NCBI RefSeq assembly: GCF_014164585.1
Contig: NZ_JACJFM010000004.1
Span: 62,001-126,000, forward strand
DNA from: Oceanospirillum sediminis
Lineage (GTDB): Bacteria > Pseudomonadota > Gammaproteobacteria > Pseudomonadales > Halomonadaceae
Length of the DNA stretch: 64,000 nucleotides
Reading direction: 5' to 3'
The first letter of the stretch is position 1; the number at the start of each line of letters is the position of its first letter. Both the position numbers and the translations under genes were made by a program. The notes below the pieces were generated by a model. That model saw only the letters and a list, made by a program, of their open reading frames with translations. It was not told the origin of the DNA and made no database searches. Below, one piece after another: positions 20,486-29,733 of this stretch.

Positions 20486-21298
20486 TTGAGTAAGGACAAT
20501 GAGTTGAGTATGAACCTCAGGAGTGATTATCTGGCAATGACTGTCATTGGAGCCCACCTGGCAGCTTACCTGCTGGTCTGGTTAACCGGCAGTAATGAGA
20601 CTTTGTTTTACTGGCTGAATAGTTTACTCAGCTATTTACCAGACACGTTCTGGCAAGTAACCACTCACTTTGGTGAAACTCTGAGCGCTGCTGCGATCCT
20701 TTTGCTGTTTGTGCGTAAATATCCTGTATTACTCCCCCATCTTCTGATATCAGGTTTATGCTGTTTTGCCCTTGTCTATGGCCTGAAACAGTTTCTGGAT
20801 GTGACTCGTCCGCATCTGGTATTGCCCATTGAAAGCTTTCATTTTATCGAAACGAATAAAACAACCCCATCCAGACCTTCTGGCCATACGGCCACCGGAG
20901 CTTTTATTGCAGCCACACTGGCTTATCTGTTTAAAGACAAATATCAGATAACTCTGCCTCTGATAGCGGCAGGATGTATGGTCGCCCTATCCAGAATAGC
21001 CATTGGTGTTCATTGGCCACTGGATCTGTTTATGGGCGGAGCGATCGGCTGGATAACAGGCTATTCTGGCCTGCATATGGTCAGAAAGCTCGCAGCCCCC
21101 TATTTAGCTCTCTGCAAAGAAGGCTCCCGCTCTTTCACTCTTCTTTACTGTATATCTGCGGTTCTGGTCATCAGTCTCCTGGTTCTGATGAGCTGGCCAT
21201 ACCCGGAACCGACATTCTGGTTTAAATCAGTCCTTATTGTCATGTTAACAGTAACCACTATCCGCCTGATGCGCCCGGGAGTGAGCTCTACCCCCTGA
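20486..21298 (+). CDS. PAP2-superfamily membrane phosphatase
   Basis: A 270-residue inner-membrane protein with about seven helices and the three phosphatase motifs: KQFLDVTRP, PSGHTATG and SRIAIGVHWPLD. Relatives dephosphorylate undecaprenyl pyrophosphate, phosphatidylglycerophosphate or lipid A. The substrate here is not evident. The longest frame starts with TTG at 20486; an ATG at 20510 is a plausible alternative. It lies 48 bases after yejF and could be co-transcribed. Confidence 0.85.
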   Translation: MSKDNELSMNLRSDYLAMTVIGAHLAAYLLVWLTGSNETLFYWLNSLLSYLPDTFWQVTTHFGETLSAAAILLLFVRKYPVLLPHLLISGLCCFALVYGLKQFLDVTRPHLVLPIESFHFIETNKTTPSRPSGHTATGAFIAATLAYLFKDKYQITLPLIAAGCMVALSRIAIGVHWPLDLFMGGAIGWITGYSGLHMVRKLAAPYLALCKEGSRSFTLLYCISAVLVISLLVLMSWPYPEPTFWFKSVLIVMLTVTTIRLMRPGVSSTP

Positions 21299-21733
21299 TG
21301 CTTTTCAGCTAAAAACCAGGTCAGAGCGTTTATCTGTCTGGATTAACCAGAAGACATTATTCAACGACCAGAGGGCATACTCTCTCTGTCGCCTTTCATT
21401 TAGCCTGTGAAATAACAGGCTGAATATTATCTGACTTAAGCAACTGAAAGGTATCTTTTCAAGAGACTGCCATATTCTCTGTATATTCACTGGATCATAC
21501 ATACTTACAACAGTGTCTCGATATTTTTCGCAAGGGCTGAAGAATAAAGTCTTCTGCAGAAGAGAAATTTCTGGTGGGTGTTTATAGAAATACTGTTGTT
21601 CAGATACGTATACGAATTTGTTTATCTGACATTCCTTTTCAGGGGATATTCAATCGGTGCCTATATAGCCAGGATAGTTAGCCAGATATAAATTGACTTC
21701 ATGGGCGAGAGCAAATCCCCCTAAGGACATATT
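21299..21733 (+). other. 435-base intergenic stretch
   Basis: No convincing gene. A 65-codon minus frame (21305-21502) has no recognisable product or ribosome site. CGTATACG near 21617 is a short palindrome. The last 15 bases hold AAGGA, the ribosome site of the next gene. The region is AT-rich and probably carries the promoter of the 551-residue gene. Confidence 0.5.
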
Positions 21734-23389
21734 ATGAATATCTTTTCTGGTGGATCATTTTTATCCAGCTTTTTAAACTCTCCTGCTAAATCACTGAATA
21801 CACAACCTGTTGTTCAATCAGTATCAGGATTGAATAACCAGCCTCCCGTTACAGGAACAACCACAAGGCAAGCCTTCAGCACTGCTGAAACAATGAACCA
21901 GCCACCACAGGATGGCGGTGCCCGCTTTGGTTTCCGTACACATACTAATAATATGTCGCCTGAAAAAGCAGAGCGAGTACAGACCTTATTATCCCGTTTA
22001 GACGATGAGCAGAATACTATTCTTGCGGGTACCCAGCACATTCATGGCGATGAGCTGTTTTCAGATGATTTTCTCACGATGGTGGAGGAGATGGACGATG
22101 AACAGCTTTCCCAGCTGATTAATACCCTGGATGGTTTTAATGTTAATCCGGGCAATAACTTTTTCTATCGCGATCCTCCTGACCTTGAAAATTTTATTCA
22201 GACATTAGCTCAGACAGATGAAGAAACCCGGGATCGTATTCTGGACAAAACCAGCGAGTTATCTGAAGCCATTTATCATCCGGATGGTGACTTCACCTAC
22301 GATTCTATGGGAATCAGCCCTCAGGTAGGCTCTGTGACTGCAAACCCATTACATCACTTTATATCTGCAGTCACTCAATCGCCTGATAGTAATCAATTTA
22401 TGGATAAGCTGGAGCAATTTGATGAACAACAGCAGAATCAGTTATTAAATGTTTTCGGCTGGGATCATAAACAGGGCGAGCGTTTAATGAATGCTCTGGA
22501 AGGAAAGAGTGAAGAAACACAGGGCGCTCTGTTATCTTTCCTGAGTGACTTAACTGAAAATGGAGCAGTTCCACTGACCATTAAGCAGCAAGTAGCCGGT
22601 TCTGATATGCATACCGGCAGCGTCTGGCTTGATGGACAAAAACCTGGCACGGCTGCCGCGTTGTTAACCATAGACAATAACTCTGAATCGACCGTTGATC
22701 AGATGCTGGATGAAACTTTAACCCTGTTAGATCAATATCAGTTCAGTGACGAACAGCTTATCCAGATGACCGACGACCTCAAAGGCATGGAACGCAGTGA
22801 TCAGAGAGCATATTTAACAATCAGTAAAACAGGTCTGGAAACGCTATTTTCAGCCTCTGGAAATACAGGGAATGAACGTCAGCCAATCGATATGTCTGAG
22901 CATCAGCAAGCTTTTGATATTGTTGATTCTGTTCGCCAGGACAGCCATGCCAGAGATCTCGTGTTTCGCTCCAGGGTAGGAGAGCAAGTGGGGCTAATGA
23001 GTTCAGTCAATTCAGAGTTTTATGAATTAAAGAGTAAAGAGGATTCTCTTCGTGATGTTCGCAACACTGTAGCAGTCCTGACCAGACAAGCCATGCTTGG
23101 TCCACAAAGTTATTCTAATCAAGAAAGCAGGGGTTCAGCTGAAGATACATCAGTATTTAATCCCCTTGAAAAAACGTCTTTACAAGCTGTAAATATCGAC
23201 ACTGCAGGTCCATCATCCCAATTTTCCCGGAGTCTGAATCAAATGATGACAAGACACCGGGATCATATGATTCAGCTTTTACAACAAATTTCCGATAATA
23301 CAAACCCTGTTCAGCCCTCGTATTCTGATCAATTCAGCTTAAAGACCAATCTGTTTCCATCGATAAACTCAGGTAATACATCATCATAA
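21734..23389 (+). CDS. Unknown 551-residue cysteine-free protein with helical repeats
   Basis: I do not recognise a family. The frame is well supported: AAGGA lies 6 bases ahead of the ATG and the composition is gene-like. The first 70 residues are rich in Ser, Asn, Gln and Pro and look disordered. From about 75 onward there are recurring helical segments with acidic D-D/E-E-Q-L-type motifs (RLDDEQNTIL, MDDEQLSQLI, QFDEQQQNQLL, QFSDEQLIQM). There is no cysteine, signal peptide or membrane segment. A secreted or injected protein would fit this composition, but nothing nearby proves export. It stands alone between two long intergenic gaps. Confidence 0.7.
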   Translation: MNIFSGGSFLSSFLNSPAKSLNTQPVVQSVSGLNNQPPVTGTTTRQAFSTAETMNQPPQDGGARFGFRTHTNNMSPEKAERVQTLLSRLDDEQNTILAGTQHIHGDELFSDDFLTMVEEMDDEQLSQLINTLDGFNVNPGNNFFYRDPPDLENFIQTLAQTDEETRDRILDKTSELSEAIYHPDGDFTYDSMGISPQVGSVTANPLHHFISAVTQSPDSNQFMDKLEQFDEQQQNQLLNVFGWDHKQGERLMNALEGKSEETQGALLSFLSDLTENGAVPLTIKQQVAGSDMHTGSVWLDGQKPGTAAALLTIDNNSESTVDQMLDETLTLLDQYQFSDEQLIQMTDDLKGMERSDQRAYLTISKTGLETLFSASGNTGNERQPIDMSEHQQAFDIVDSVRQDSHARDLVFRSRVGEQVGLMSSVNSEFYELKSKEDSLRDVRNTVAVLTRQAMLGPQSYSNQESRGSAEDTSVFNPLEKTSLQAVNIDTAGPSSQFSRSLNQMMTRHRDHMIQLLQQISDNTNPVQPSYSDQFSLKTNLFPSINSGNTSS

Positions 23390-23739
23390 GATATTCATTT
23401 ATTCCCTGGCAGATACTTCATTCAAGGCTATAACTTCTGCCATTGATCATCCGAGTTTTTCAGACTGCTGAAACAAAGAAGTCCATGAGCAAACTTCTGT
23501 GGTATATGTTTCTGACGAATTACATGTCCACAGTTTCTGCTCATGTGATCAGTGTTGGTATAAGTCGTGTTTTAAGAAAGGCTCGCATACCGACTGCCAG
23601 TGCGGAACGCTGTTTACAGCAGCTGGCCGGATAATGAGTGTACGTAAACCATATAGACAGGGCCAACTGGCGTACCGAATCATCGGACACCAGCATCTGC
23701 TACTCTCTCAGATCCCGGCATCCGCTCCTTATCATTCCA
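23390..23739 (+). other. 350-base intergenic stretch with a small Cys-rich open frame
   Basis: No established gene. From GTG 23499 to 23747 an 82-codon plus frame encodes a cysteine cluster (CSCDQC, then C and CQCG) like a zinc-binding knuckle. It has no clear ribosome site and overlaps the 3' end of the exporter gene on the other strand, so it may be a gene remnant. Confidence 0.3.
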
Positions 23740-24375
23740 TCAAATAGCCAGCAACAAACTGGCTGCTATAGACCACATCACGATACAGACGCTGGCATCC
23801 AGAACTCGCCAGGCAACAGGCTTTTTAAATAAAGGGGCCAGCCATCTGGCTCCCAGACTGATACTGAAAAACCAGATAAAAGAAAAGCTGATTGCCCCAA
23901 TAGCAAACCAGGGACGCTCATCTGCCGGGAATTGCCCACCGATACTGCCAATCAGTACCACAGTATCCAGATAAACATGGGGATTCAGCAGCGTAATAGC
24001 CAGTGTGGTTAGTATGGCGCTGCGTAAACTGGTCAGTTCATGGGTAGAGCTACCCATACTATTGGTGTTCATTGCCGAGCGCAGAGACTGGAACCCATAC
24101 CAGAGTAAAAATGCTGCGCCTCCCAGGCGGGCGACCATCAGCCAGGCCTCAGATTCACTGACCAGAGCACCGACCCCGGCAACCCCAACCGTCACCAGTA
24201 AAGCATCAAAAAAGCTGCAGATCCCGGCAATGGGCCAGTGATATTGCCTACGCAGGCCCTGTGTCAGAACAAATGCATTCTGAGCACCAATCGCCATAAT
24301 TAACCCTGCACTGGTACCCAGTCCCTGAATCAATGCCAGTAAATGAGAACTCAATGTAAAACTCATATCTATCAC
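23740..24375 (-). CDS. argO: LysE/ArgO-family amino-acid exporter
   Basis: A 211-residue inner-membrane protein with six helices. The signature GLIMAIGAQNAFVLTQGLRR in helix 1 and LLNPHVYLDTVVLIGS are those of ArgO/LysE arginine and lysine exporters. It diverges from a LysR gene of the ArgP type, the usual regulator of argO, which strengthens the call. Substrate specificity (Arg or Lys) cannot be read from the sequence. The start could be ATG 24375 or the ATG three codons on. Confidence 0.88.
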   Translation of the reverse strand: MIDMSFTLSSHLLALIQGLGTSAGLIMAIGAQNAFVLTQGLRRQYHWPIAGICSFFDALLVTVGVAGVGALVSESEAWLMVARLGGAAFLLWYGFQSLRSAMNTNSMGSSTHELTSLRSAILTTLAITLLNPHVYLDTVVLIGSIGGQFPADERPWFAIGAISFSFIWFFSISLGARWLAPLFKKPVAWRVLDASVCIVMWSIAASLLLAI

Positions 24376-24538
24376 CCGATCACAAAAACACGATTACAAA
24401 GCCGTCGTCATATACAGAGCTCAGTCATATAAAGAGCTGCGTCATCCTCATGGCTTCCTTTGATGACACCAGTTTGCGAAATCCCTTGAAGTAAGTAAAA
24501 CTAATGATTCTTATCTTTCATTAATAAAATTTATAATC

Positions 24539-25468
24539 ATGCATACACTGGACATTCGCCAACTGGCTGCCCTGAGCGCCATTATTGAAGAACAAAGCTT
24601 TGATAAAGCCGCTCAAAAACTACATATCACTCAGTCCGCGGTCTCTCAGCGCCTGAAACAGCTGGAAGAACGTTTGGGCCAGACACTGGTGATCCGGGCC
24701 AATCCGGTACAGGCTACAGATGCCGGGCACCAGGTGATCAAGTACTACCGAAAAATAGCGATGCTGCAGGATGAGCTGTTTACTTCCTTATCACCGGATC
24801 ACAAAGAGGGCTTCACCCGAGTTGCAATCGGTATTAATGCAGACAGTCTTCAGACCTGGTTTATGGATGCAATCACATCCCTGCTGCAACAAAAGCAATG
24901 GCTACTGGATATGAAAGTGGATGATCAGGAGCAAACACATCACTTACTGAAAACCGGAGAAGTGATCGGCTGTATCACCTCATCTCCTGAAGCGATGCAG
25001 GGCTGTAGCTGTATTCCCCTGGGTGTAATGCCATATCGCTGTCTGGCCAGTCCGGACTATATCCAGCGTTATTTTCCTGAAGGTGTCACAGCTGAAGGCT
25101 TTCGCAAAGCACCGGTTGCTGAATTCAATAATAAAGATGAGCTTCAGAACCGATTTCTGAAAACATTCTGTAATCTGAACCCGGGTGATTACCCGAAACA
25201 CCGGATTCCTTCATCTGATCCTTACTTTCAGATGGTTATCAGAGGGCTGGCCTGTGGCATGATTCCTGATCAACAGAGCACCCGGGAGCGTGCATCTGGT
25301 GCTGTCAGAGAGCTGTTACCCGGTTGCTATCTGGCCATTCCTTTGTACTGGCATGTGTGGAATCTGAAATCGGAACATGTTCAACAGCTAACCAGAACAC
25401 TGACAGCGGCTGCCAGTCAGTATCTGGATGCTTTCGATCAACATAATGATCTGATTCACCCTGAATGA
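24539..25468 (+). CDS. argP: ArgP/IciA-type LysR transcriptional regulator
   Basis: A 309-residue regulator. The N-terminal winged helix (residues 1-60, LDIRQLAALSAIIEEQSFDKAA) is close to ArgP, with a LysR substrate-binding domain from about 90. In enterobacteria ArgP activates argO in response to arginine and lysine, and has been described as an inhibitor of chromosome initiation. It is divergent from the exporter with a 163-base shared control region. Confidence 0.88.
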   Translation: MHTLDIRQLAALSAIIEEQSFDKAAQKLHITQSAVSQRLKQLEERLGQTLVIRANPVQATDAGHQVIKYYRKIAMLQDELFTSLSPDHKEGFTRVAIGINADSLQTWFMDAITSLLQQKQWLLDMKVDDQEQTHHLLKTGEVIGCITSSPEAMQGCSCIPLGVMPYRCLASPDYIQRYFPEGVTAEGFRKAPVAEFNNKDELQNRFLKTFCNLNPGDYPKHRIPSSDPYFQMVIRGLACGMIPDQQSTRERASGAVRELLPGCYLAIPLYWHVWNLKSEHVQQLTRTLTAAASQYLDAFDQHNDLIHPE

Positions 25469-26069
25469 TTTCTGATCATACGTTATCCCAGAGAACCACA
25501 GATGATTGATATGGTTATATTTTGAACAAAATAAGGCGAAAGCCCAGACAGTCCCGTCACACAGCAACTTTTTCAGCAGAATTTCAATTATTCCACATAG
25601 TTACCCACTTTTTCTGTGGATAACTATCCTGAAAATACCAGCAAGATAATGAATAGAAGCGCTGACAAGTTAAGCAGGTCAAATAACACAACACACGTTG
25701 TATCCAGGGAAATGAGAAGCAGACCGGAAAGCCGTAAGCTGCCAGAACTAATCCTGGATATTAAGATCAGGATAGCACCCGGTATTTTCCAGACTGGATT
25801 TTAAAAAACCATTGCCCCTGAAAGCATCAGATGATGATATATGCCGATGAAACGAGATATTTTAGACCGGAGTCCAACGCAATGGTCCTGTTGACTGGCA
25901 GCATGGGCAGATGACGGGTATTATATGCCCCTTTGAATTCCGGGCACTATCGCTCAGAGCAGCATACTCTCTGAAGCTCGATAGATAAAACCGTGCTGAG
26001 TCAGATCTGTAACCAGAACCTGTTGATTCGCTGCGTTCAGCTCTGACTGACAACAAAAATTGAAGATTT
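25469..26069 (+). other. 601-base intergenic stretch upstream of the SapC/DnaA-like gene
   Basis: No convincing gene. Short frames at 25616-25804 (plus) and 25862-26077 (minus; contains CPCCQ) lack ribosome sites and family features. The notable part is 25588-25627, which holds TCCACA, TGTGGATAA and the inverted pair ATAGTTA / TAACTAT. Confidence 0.5.
25615..25623 (-). promoter_or_regulatory. DnaA-box-like 9-mer
   Basis: TGTGGATAA on plus is TTATCCACA on minus, a perfect strong DnaA box. An imperfect TTATTCCACA lies 27 bases to the left. No AT-rich unwinding region or dnaA/dnaN gene is nearby, so an origin is not claimed. Confidence 0.4.
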
Positions 26070-27047
26070 ATGACCAAACAGCAAACGATCAGAGTTTTCT
26101 CGCTCCAAAACGACAGTAATATTCGCTATCAGGAACAGAAGGACTATCCTTTTGCAGCCAGACTTTCATCCGTTCCTGTTCATTTACAGGAAGCACTGAA
26201 GCTGGCCAGATATATTCCGGTTGTTTTCAGAAAATCTTCCAAAGGCCGCCTGGAGATAAAAGCATTACTCAGTCATAAAGGTAAACCCGTCATTAGCCCA
26301 TCAGGTCAATTGGGTCTTCCTGTGTGCCCGGACTACCTGGCTATGTACCCTTTCACCTGGGCTGTTGAGAAAAATATCTTTCATCTGGCTTATCATACTA
26401 ATGCCCCTCAGTTTAATGAGAATGGCCGTAAGCTGGTTACCTCAAAAGGCAAGCCGACCCAGCAACTGAATAAGATCAATAATGAGATTCATACGATTCA
26501 GAAACTTTTCGTAGCGACTGAAAATGAGCTACAAAAGCTGGATAAGCTGGATATTCTGAGTGCCCGTGGCGAATATCTGCTACTGACAGAACAACCATCG
26601 GAAGAGAAAGTTAAGCAGTTATCACCCGTGCTCAGACTATTATTGCAGAATCATCTGCATAGTCTGCAGTTTTTGAATAACCAGCCAGCCCCGGTGGCAA
26701 AAACAGAACAGCCTGAGAAAAAATCAAACACTCAGGAAGACACTAAATCTTCAAAGCCGAAGAAAAAAAATCAGAAAAAGTCTGATAAGAAAGGCGCAGA
26801 AAAAGCTAAAAAAGCAGACAAAAAGAAAAAGTCAGCTAAAAAAGAAGACCTGCTTGAAACGCTGATCCGGCAGGTATGCGAGCAGAATGAAGTCACTATT
26901 GAAGAACTTCAGAGCAGAAAAAGAGGAAAAGCTCTGGTAAAAGCCCGTGCCGATCTGGCTAAAGTTTGCCAGCAAAATAATAAGCTGCCTGAATTAGCTG
27001 AGAAACTGGAAAGATCGACCAGTACAGTACTGGGCTGGATTGCATAA
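26070..27047 (+). CDS. SapC-like protein with a basic linker and DnaA domain IV-like C-terminus
   Basis: A 325-residue protein in three parts. Residues about 25-95 resemble the SapC family (VPVHLQEALKLARYIPVVF and a later YLAMYPFTWA). Residues about 205-260 are a Lys/Glu/Ser-rich linker. Residues about 265-325 look like DnaA domain IV: a helix with QVCEQNEVTIEEL, the basic SRKRGKALVKARADLAKV helix, then LPELAEKLERSTSTVLGWI in place of the DnaA signature ending RDHTTVLHA. This type of domain also ends some transposase-like proteins. DNA binding is inferred. The start has no strong ribosome site. It ends before a bidirectional terminator. Confidence 0.65.
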   Translation: MTKQQTIRVFSLQNDSNIRYQEQKDYPFAARLSSVPVHLQEALKLARYIPVVFRKSSKGRLEIKALLSHKGKPVISPSGQLGLPVCPDYLAMYPFTWAVEKNIFHLAYHTNAPQFNENGRKLVTSKGKPTQQLNKINNEIHTIQKLFVATENELQKLDKLDILSARGEYLLLTEQPSEEKVKQLSPVLRLLLQNHLHSLQFLNNQPAPVAKTEQPEKKSNTQEDTKSSKPKKKNQKKSDKKGAEKAKKADKKKKSAKKEDLLETLIRQVCEQNEVTIEELQSRKRGKALVKARADLAKVCQQNNKLPELAEKLERSTSTVLGWIA

Positions 27048-27243
27048 CCTGCCTTTAATCAGCTTCTGCACACCGGACAGGGCGAGGTACAACGGCCGCC
27101 TCGCCTTCCATAGCTTCTTTCTGAAACACCTCTGCGCCCTGCTCTGGCTGATTACAGAGTATCCCCCGGTCACTTGTAAAAATGACTCCCGACTCTTCAG
27201 ACTGCTTTTTCCTGCATCCCGACATTTCTACTTTATTTCAGGC

Positions 27244-27278
27244 AAAAAAAAAGCAACCTGAAAACAGGTTGCTCTTTT
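27244..27278. terminator. Bidirectional terminator between the SapC-like gene and the cold-shock gene
   Basis: An 8-base stem GCAACCTG / CAGGTTGC with an AAAA loop is flanked by nine A on the left and TCTTTTT on the right, so it can end transcripts from both converging genes. Confidence 0.9.
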
Positions 27279-27328
27279 TCTGAATCTGATCTGACGTATT
27301 ACCGTCAGCATCATTGATTCATCTGTAA

Positions 27329-27535
27329 TTACACGGCTACGATTTCTTCAGCCTGTGGACCTTTCTGGCCTTCAGTTACAGTGAATTCAACTTTCTGGCC
27401 TTCAGCCAGAGTACGGAAACCTTCACCTTTGATCTGACGGAAGTGTGCAAACACGTCAGGACCGTTGTCCTGCTGAATGAAACCAAAACCTTTTTCTTCG
27501 TTGAACCACTTAACAGTACCAGTTACACGAGACAT
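27329..27535 (-). CDS. CspA-family cold-shock protein
   Basis: A 68-residue single cold-shock domain that binds single-stranded RNA or DNA. RNP1 is KGFGFI and RNP2 is VFAHF, where most relatives have VFVHF. AGGA lies 11 bases ahead of the ATG. The upstream leader of more than 100 bases is AT-rich, as is usual for RNA-thermosensitive csp messages, but temperature control cannot be shown. Which csp paralog it is cannot be told. Confidence 0.94.
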   Translation of the reverse strand: MSRVTGTVKWFNEEKGFGFIQQDNGPDVFAHFRQIKGEGFRTLAEGQKVEFTVTEGQKGPQAEEIVAV

Positions 27536-27822
27536 ATTTATATCCTGTAAATTAAATTTAAAAATTAAAAAGCCATATTGGCCGGATGGCAGAAACTAAC
27601 ACTTAAATTATGGTAAACAGGACGAGATGAATCTTCGTAACAGCAGGCATAATTTTCTGGCTAAACTTCAAGCCGGGGGCAAGAGTAATGCGGTTTGAAG
27701 AAAATAGCAAACATAATTAATCACTTTTTTTTATTCACCCTTTTACCCATAGGTGCTCCGCCTCATTTCACAGGCTATTTTCCTCTGTCAGAACAGAGGC
27801 TTCTGTACTTTATCGGCTCTGG

Positions 27823-28821
27823 TCACTCCTGGAAATTCTGCATTCTGAACTGTCCCGGACTAATCCCTTGCCATCTCTGCCATAAACGCCGGAGGCTGCG
27901 TTCCGATTCAAAACCACAGCGACTGGCCACCTCTTCAACAGGAAAACGGGTTTGTAACAATAGCTGACGGGATAACTCCAGTCTGGCCAGCTGAATCCAA
28001 TCCTGCAATGAATACCCCGTTGCCTCTTTAAATAAACGCCGTAGCTGACGATCACTGATATGGACAATATCTGCCAGTTCAGCAATACGCCATGAGTGAC
28101 CCGGTCTGGCCATCACAGCATCCTGTACACGGTGAATACGGGAGTGGATATGATTTCTGTGCTGTAGCCAGAAGCTCAGCTGAGGTTCCTGCCCGCTACG
28201 GCGCTGAAACACTACCATATCTCTGGCAATACGGGTTGCCAGATCATGTCCGTAGCAATCCGCAGTCAGTTGCAGGCAAAGATCAATGCCTGTCGTAATC
28301 CCGGCACTGGTCCAGAACTTATCGTCCCGGACAAAAATACAGTCTTCCTGTACCCGTGCATCTGGTGCCAGCCGTTTCAGCTCATCCAGCAATTCGTGAT
28401 GTGAAGTACAGGCCCTGCCTTTCAATAACCCGGCGTAAGCCGCCAGCAAAGAGCCTGAACAGATACCGCCGATCAGCTCAAACTGATCAGCAACCCGCGC
28501 CAGCCAGTCTCTGGCCTGAAGATAATAGGGCTGCTCCAGATGCAACACCGCCCGAAAAGTCCCAATCAGAAATAACCAGCTATCCTCATTGACCTGTTCA
28601 GGCAGGGGTTCCAGTTCACTGAATGCCAGCCCCTGGTGGCTCTGAATGCGCGTATCCGTTGAGATATAGTGCAGCTGCAGATGATTCTCCAGCCAAAGAT
28701 GCCCCAGGATCTGAGCTGGAGCGGCCAGGTCCATCAGATGCACGCCAGGCAATACCAGCAAATACACAGAACGTTTTTTGCTCCCGGACAGCGCTTGCTC
28801 TGTCAGTACATGTGTATTCAT
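27823..28821 (-). CDS. GlxA-type transcriptional regulator (DJ-1/PfpI domain plus AraC HTH)
   Basis: A 332-residue regulator. Residues about 15-190 form a DJ-1/PfpI-like domain with the elbow GGICSGSLLAAYAG, which keeps a Cys at the nucleophile position. Residues about 225-325 carry two AraC helix-turn-helix motifs (WRIAELADIVHISDRQLRRLFK and FPVEEVASRCGFESERSLRRLW). The family often controls amine or amino-acid catabolism, and the target here is unknown. It is followed on the same strand, 3' side, by the terminator-free gap to the csp gene. Confidence 0.9.
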   Translation of the reverse strand: MNTHVLTEQALSGSKKRSVYLLVLPGVHLMDLAAPAQILGHLWLENHLQLHYISTDTRIQSHQGLAFSELEPLPEQVNEDSWLFLIGTFRAVLHLEQPYYLQARDWLARVADQFELIGGICSGSLLAAYAGLLKGRACTSHHELLDELKRLAPDARVQEDCIFVRDDKFWTSAGITTGIDLCLQLTADCYGHDLATRIARDMVVFQRRSGQEPQLSFWLQHRNHIHSRIHRVQDAVMARPGHSWRIAELADIVHISDRQLRRLFKEATGYSLQDWIQLARLELSRQLLLQTRFPVEEVASRCGFESERSLRRLWQRWQGISPGQFRMQNFQE

Positions 28822-28859
28822 TTATCCCTCGCTTACGTTTCTCCAGCCAGAACTGATCC

Positions 28860-29168
28860 CTAACGCTCAGACGGAGGAGTTCCTTTGACTCTCTCACTGA
28901 ATGCTATCAAGGCTTCACGACTGAACGACGTATGTACCCGTCGTTCAGAAGCCGGATGAAAACTCAGGCTGACACCTTCCCGGCGCGCCACTGACGGGCG
29001 TATCGGCCGGGGTGAAAAGCCTCCGCCACAATTCGGACAAACATTATGCAGGATCATATCCACACAATCTCTGCAAAATGTGCATTCGTAACTGCAGATC
29101 ATCGCATCAGTGGCATCGACAGGTAAATCGTTATCACAACACTCACAATTTGGTCTGAGTTCCAGCAT
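28860..29168 (-). CDS. DUF1272-family small zinc-binding protein
   Basis: A 102-residue protein beginning MLELRPNCECC. The conserved cysteine set (CECC, C in MICSYECTFC, C in RDC and CPNCGGG) marks DUF1272, a small treble-clef-like zinc protein of unknown role. The last 45 residues are a less conserved basic tail beyond the usual domain length. It lies 38 bases upstream of the GlxA-type regulator on the same strand and may be co-transcribed with it. Confidence 0.85.
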   Translation of the reverse strand: MLELRPNCECCDNDLPVDATDAMICSYECTFCRDCVDMILHNVCPNCGGGFSPRPIRPSVARREGVSLSFHPASERRVHTSFSREALIAFSERVKGTPPSER

Positions 29169-29296
29169 ACGGTGTTCTCCCTTAAATGATTATCCGGATT
29201 AAGCGCTTTGCCAGTCAGAAGCGATAAGAACAAAAGCGCCATAAGTAAAAACGCGCTACAGGAAAAACGTTATGAACCAGAATAACCTGGCCTGTA

Positions 29297-29710
29297 TTAT
29301 GGGCCTGATTGCTGATATTCAGGACACTGGCGATGTAACTCGTACCAGCTGGCTTTATCAGATAACCAGATATGTTCCTGCTCCGGAAAATCCAGTTCAG
29401 TATCCAGAGAACCCAGCCGTAAAATATAATGCCTCGCCTCTGATCGCCGGGCATATACCTGAGTACCACAGTGCCTGCAGAAATAACGCCATTTCCCCGG
29501 TGATGACTCATACCGGCTCAGATACTCTGTCCCGGATATCACCATAGCGTCCTCAGCCACAGCCGCCACACTGGAAAAGGCACTGCCATGAGCCTTACGA
29601 CACGTTTCACAATGGCAGTGATATACCCGATCAATCGGCTTCAAAATCTGATAATGCACCTGTCCGCACAGACAACGTCCATGCAGAGGCATACCAACGT
29701 TGGTCGTCAT
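29297..29710 (-). CDS. GFA / CENP-V-family zinc protein
   Basis: A 137-residue Mss4-like fold protein. Zinc ligands are visible in GRCLCGQVHY, HCHCETCRKAHGSAF and FCRHCGTQVY. The name comes from glutathione-dependent formaldehyde-activating enzyme, but activity of most members is unproven. The start at 29710 was chosen because GAGGAG lies 8 bases ahead; an in-frame GTG three codons earlier is the longer option. Confidence 0.87.
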   Translation of the reverse strand: MTTNVGMPLHGRCLCGQVHYQILKPIDRVYHCHCETCRKAHGSAFSSVAAVAEDAMVISGTEYLSRYESSPGKWRYFCRHCGTQVYARRSEARHYILRLGSLDTELDFPEQEHIWLSDKASWYELHRQCPEYQQSGP

Positions 29711-29733
29711 ACTGATCACTCCTCTACTGATAA

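Noticed and set aside
21305-21502. 65-codon minus frame in the gap after the PAP2 gene
   Set aside because: No ribosome site, odd composition and no resemblance to any family.
25588-25627. Chromosomal origin
   Set aside because: There is one perfect DnaA box only, no AT-rich unwinding element and no dnaA, dnaN, gidA or similar gene nearby.
25862-26077. Minus frame with CPCCQ that resembles the start of IS1-like transposases
   Set aside because: Only four residues match, no transposase body or inverted repeat is nearby, and it overlaps the start of the SapC-like gene.
27040-27261. 73-codon plus frame after the SapC/DnaA-like gene
   Set aside because: It overlaps the stop of that gene, runs into a terminator and its translation has no gene-like features.
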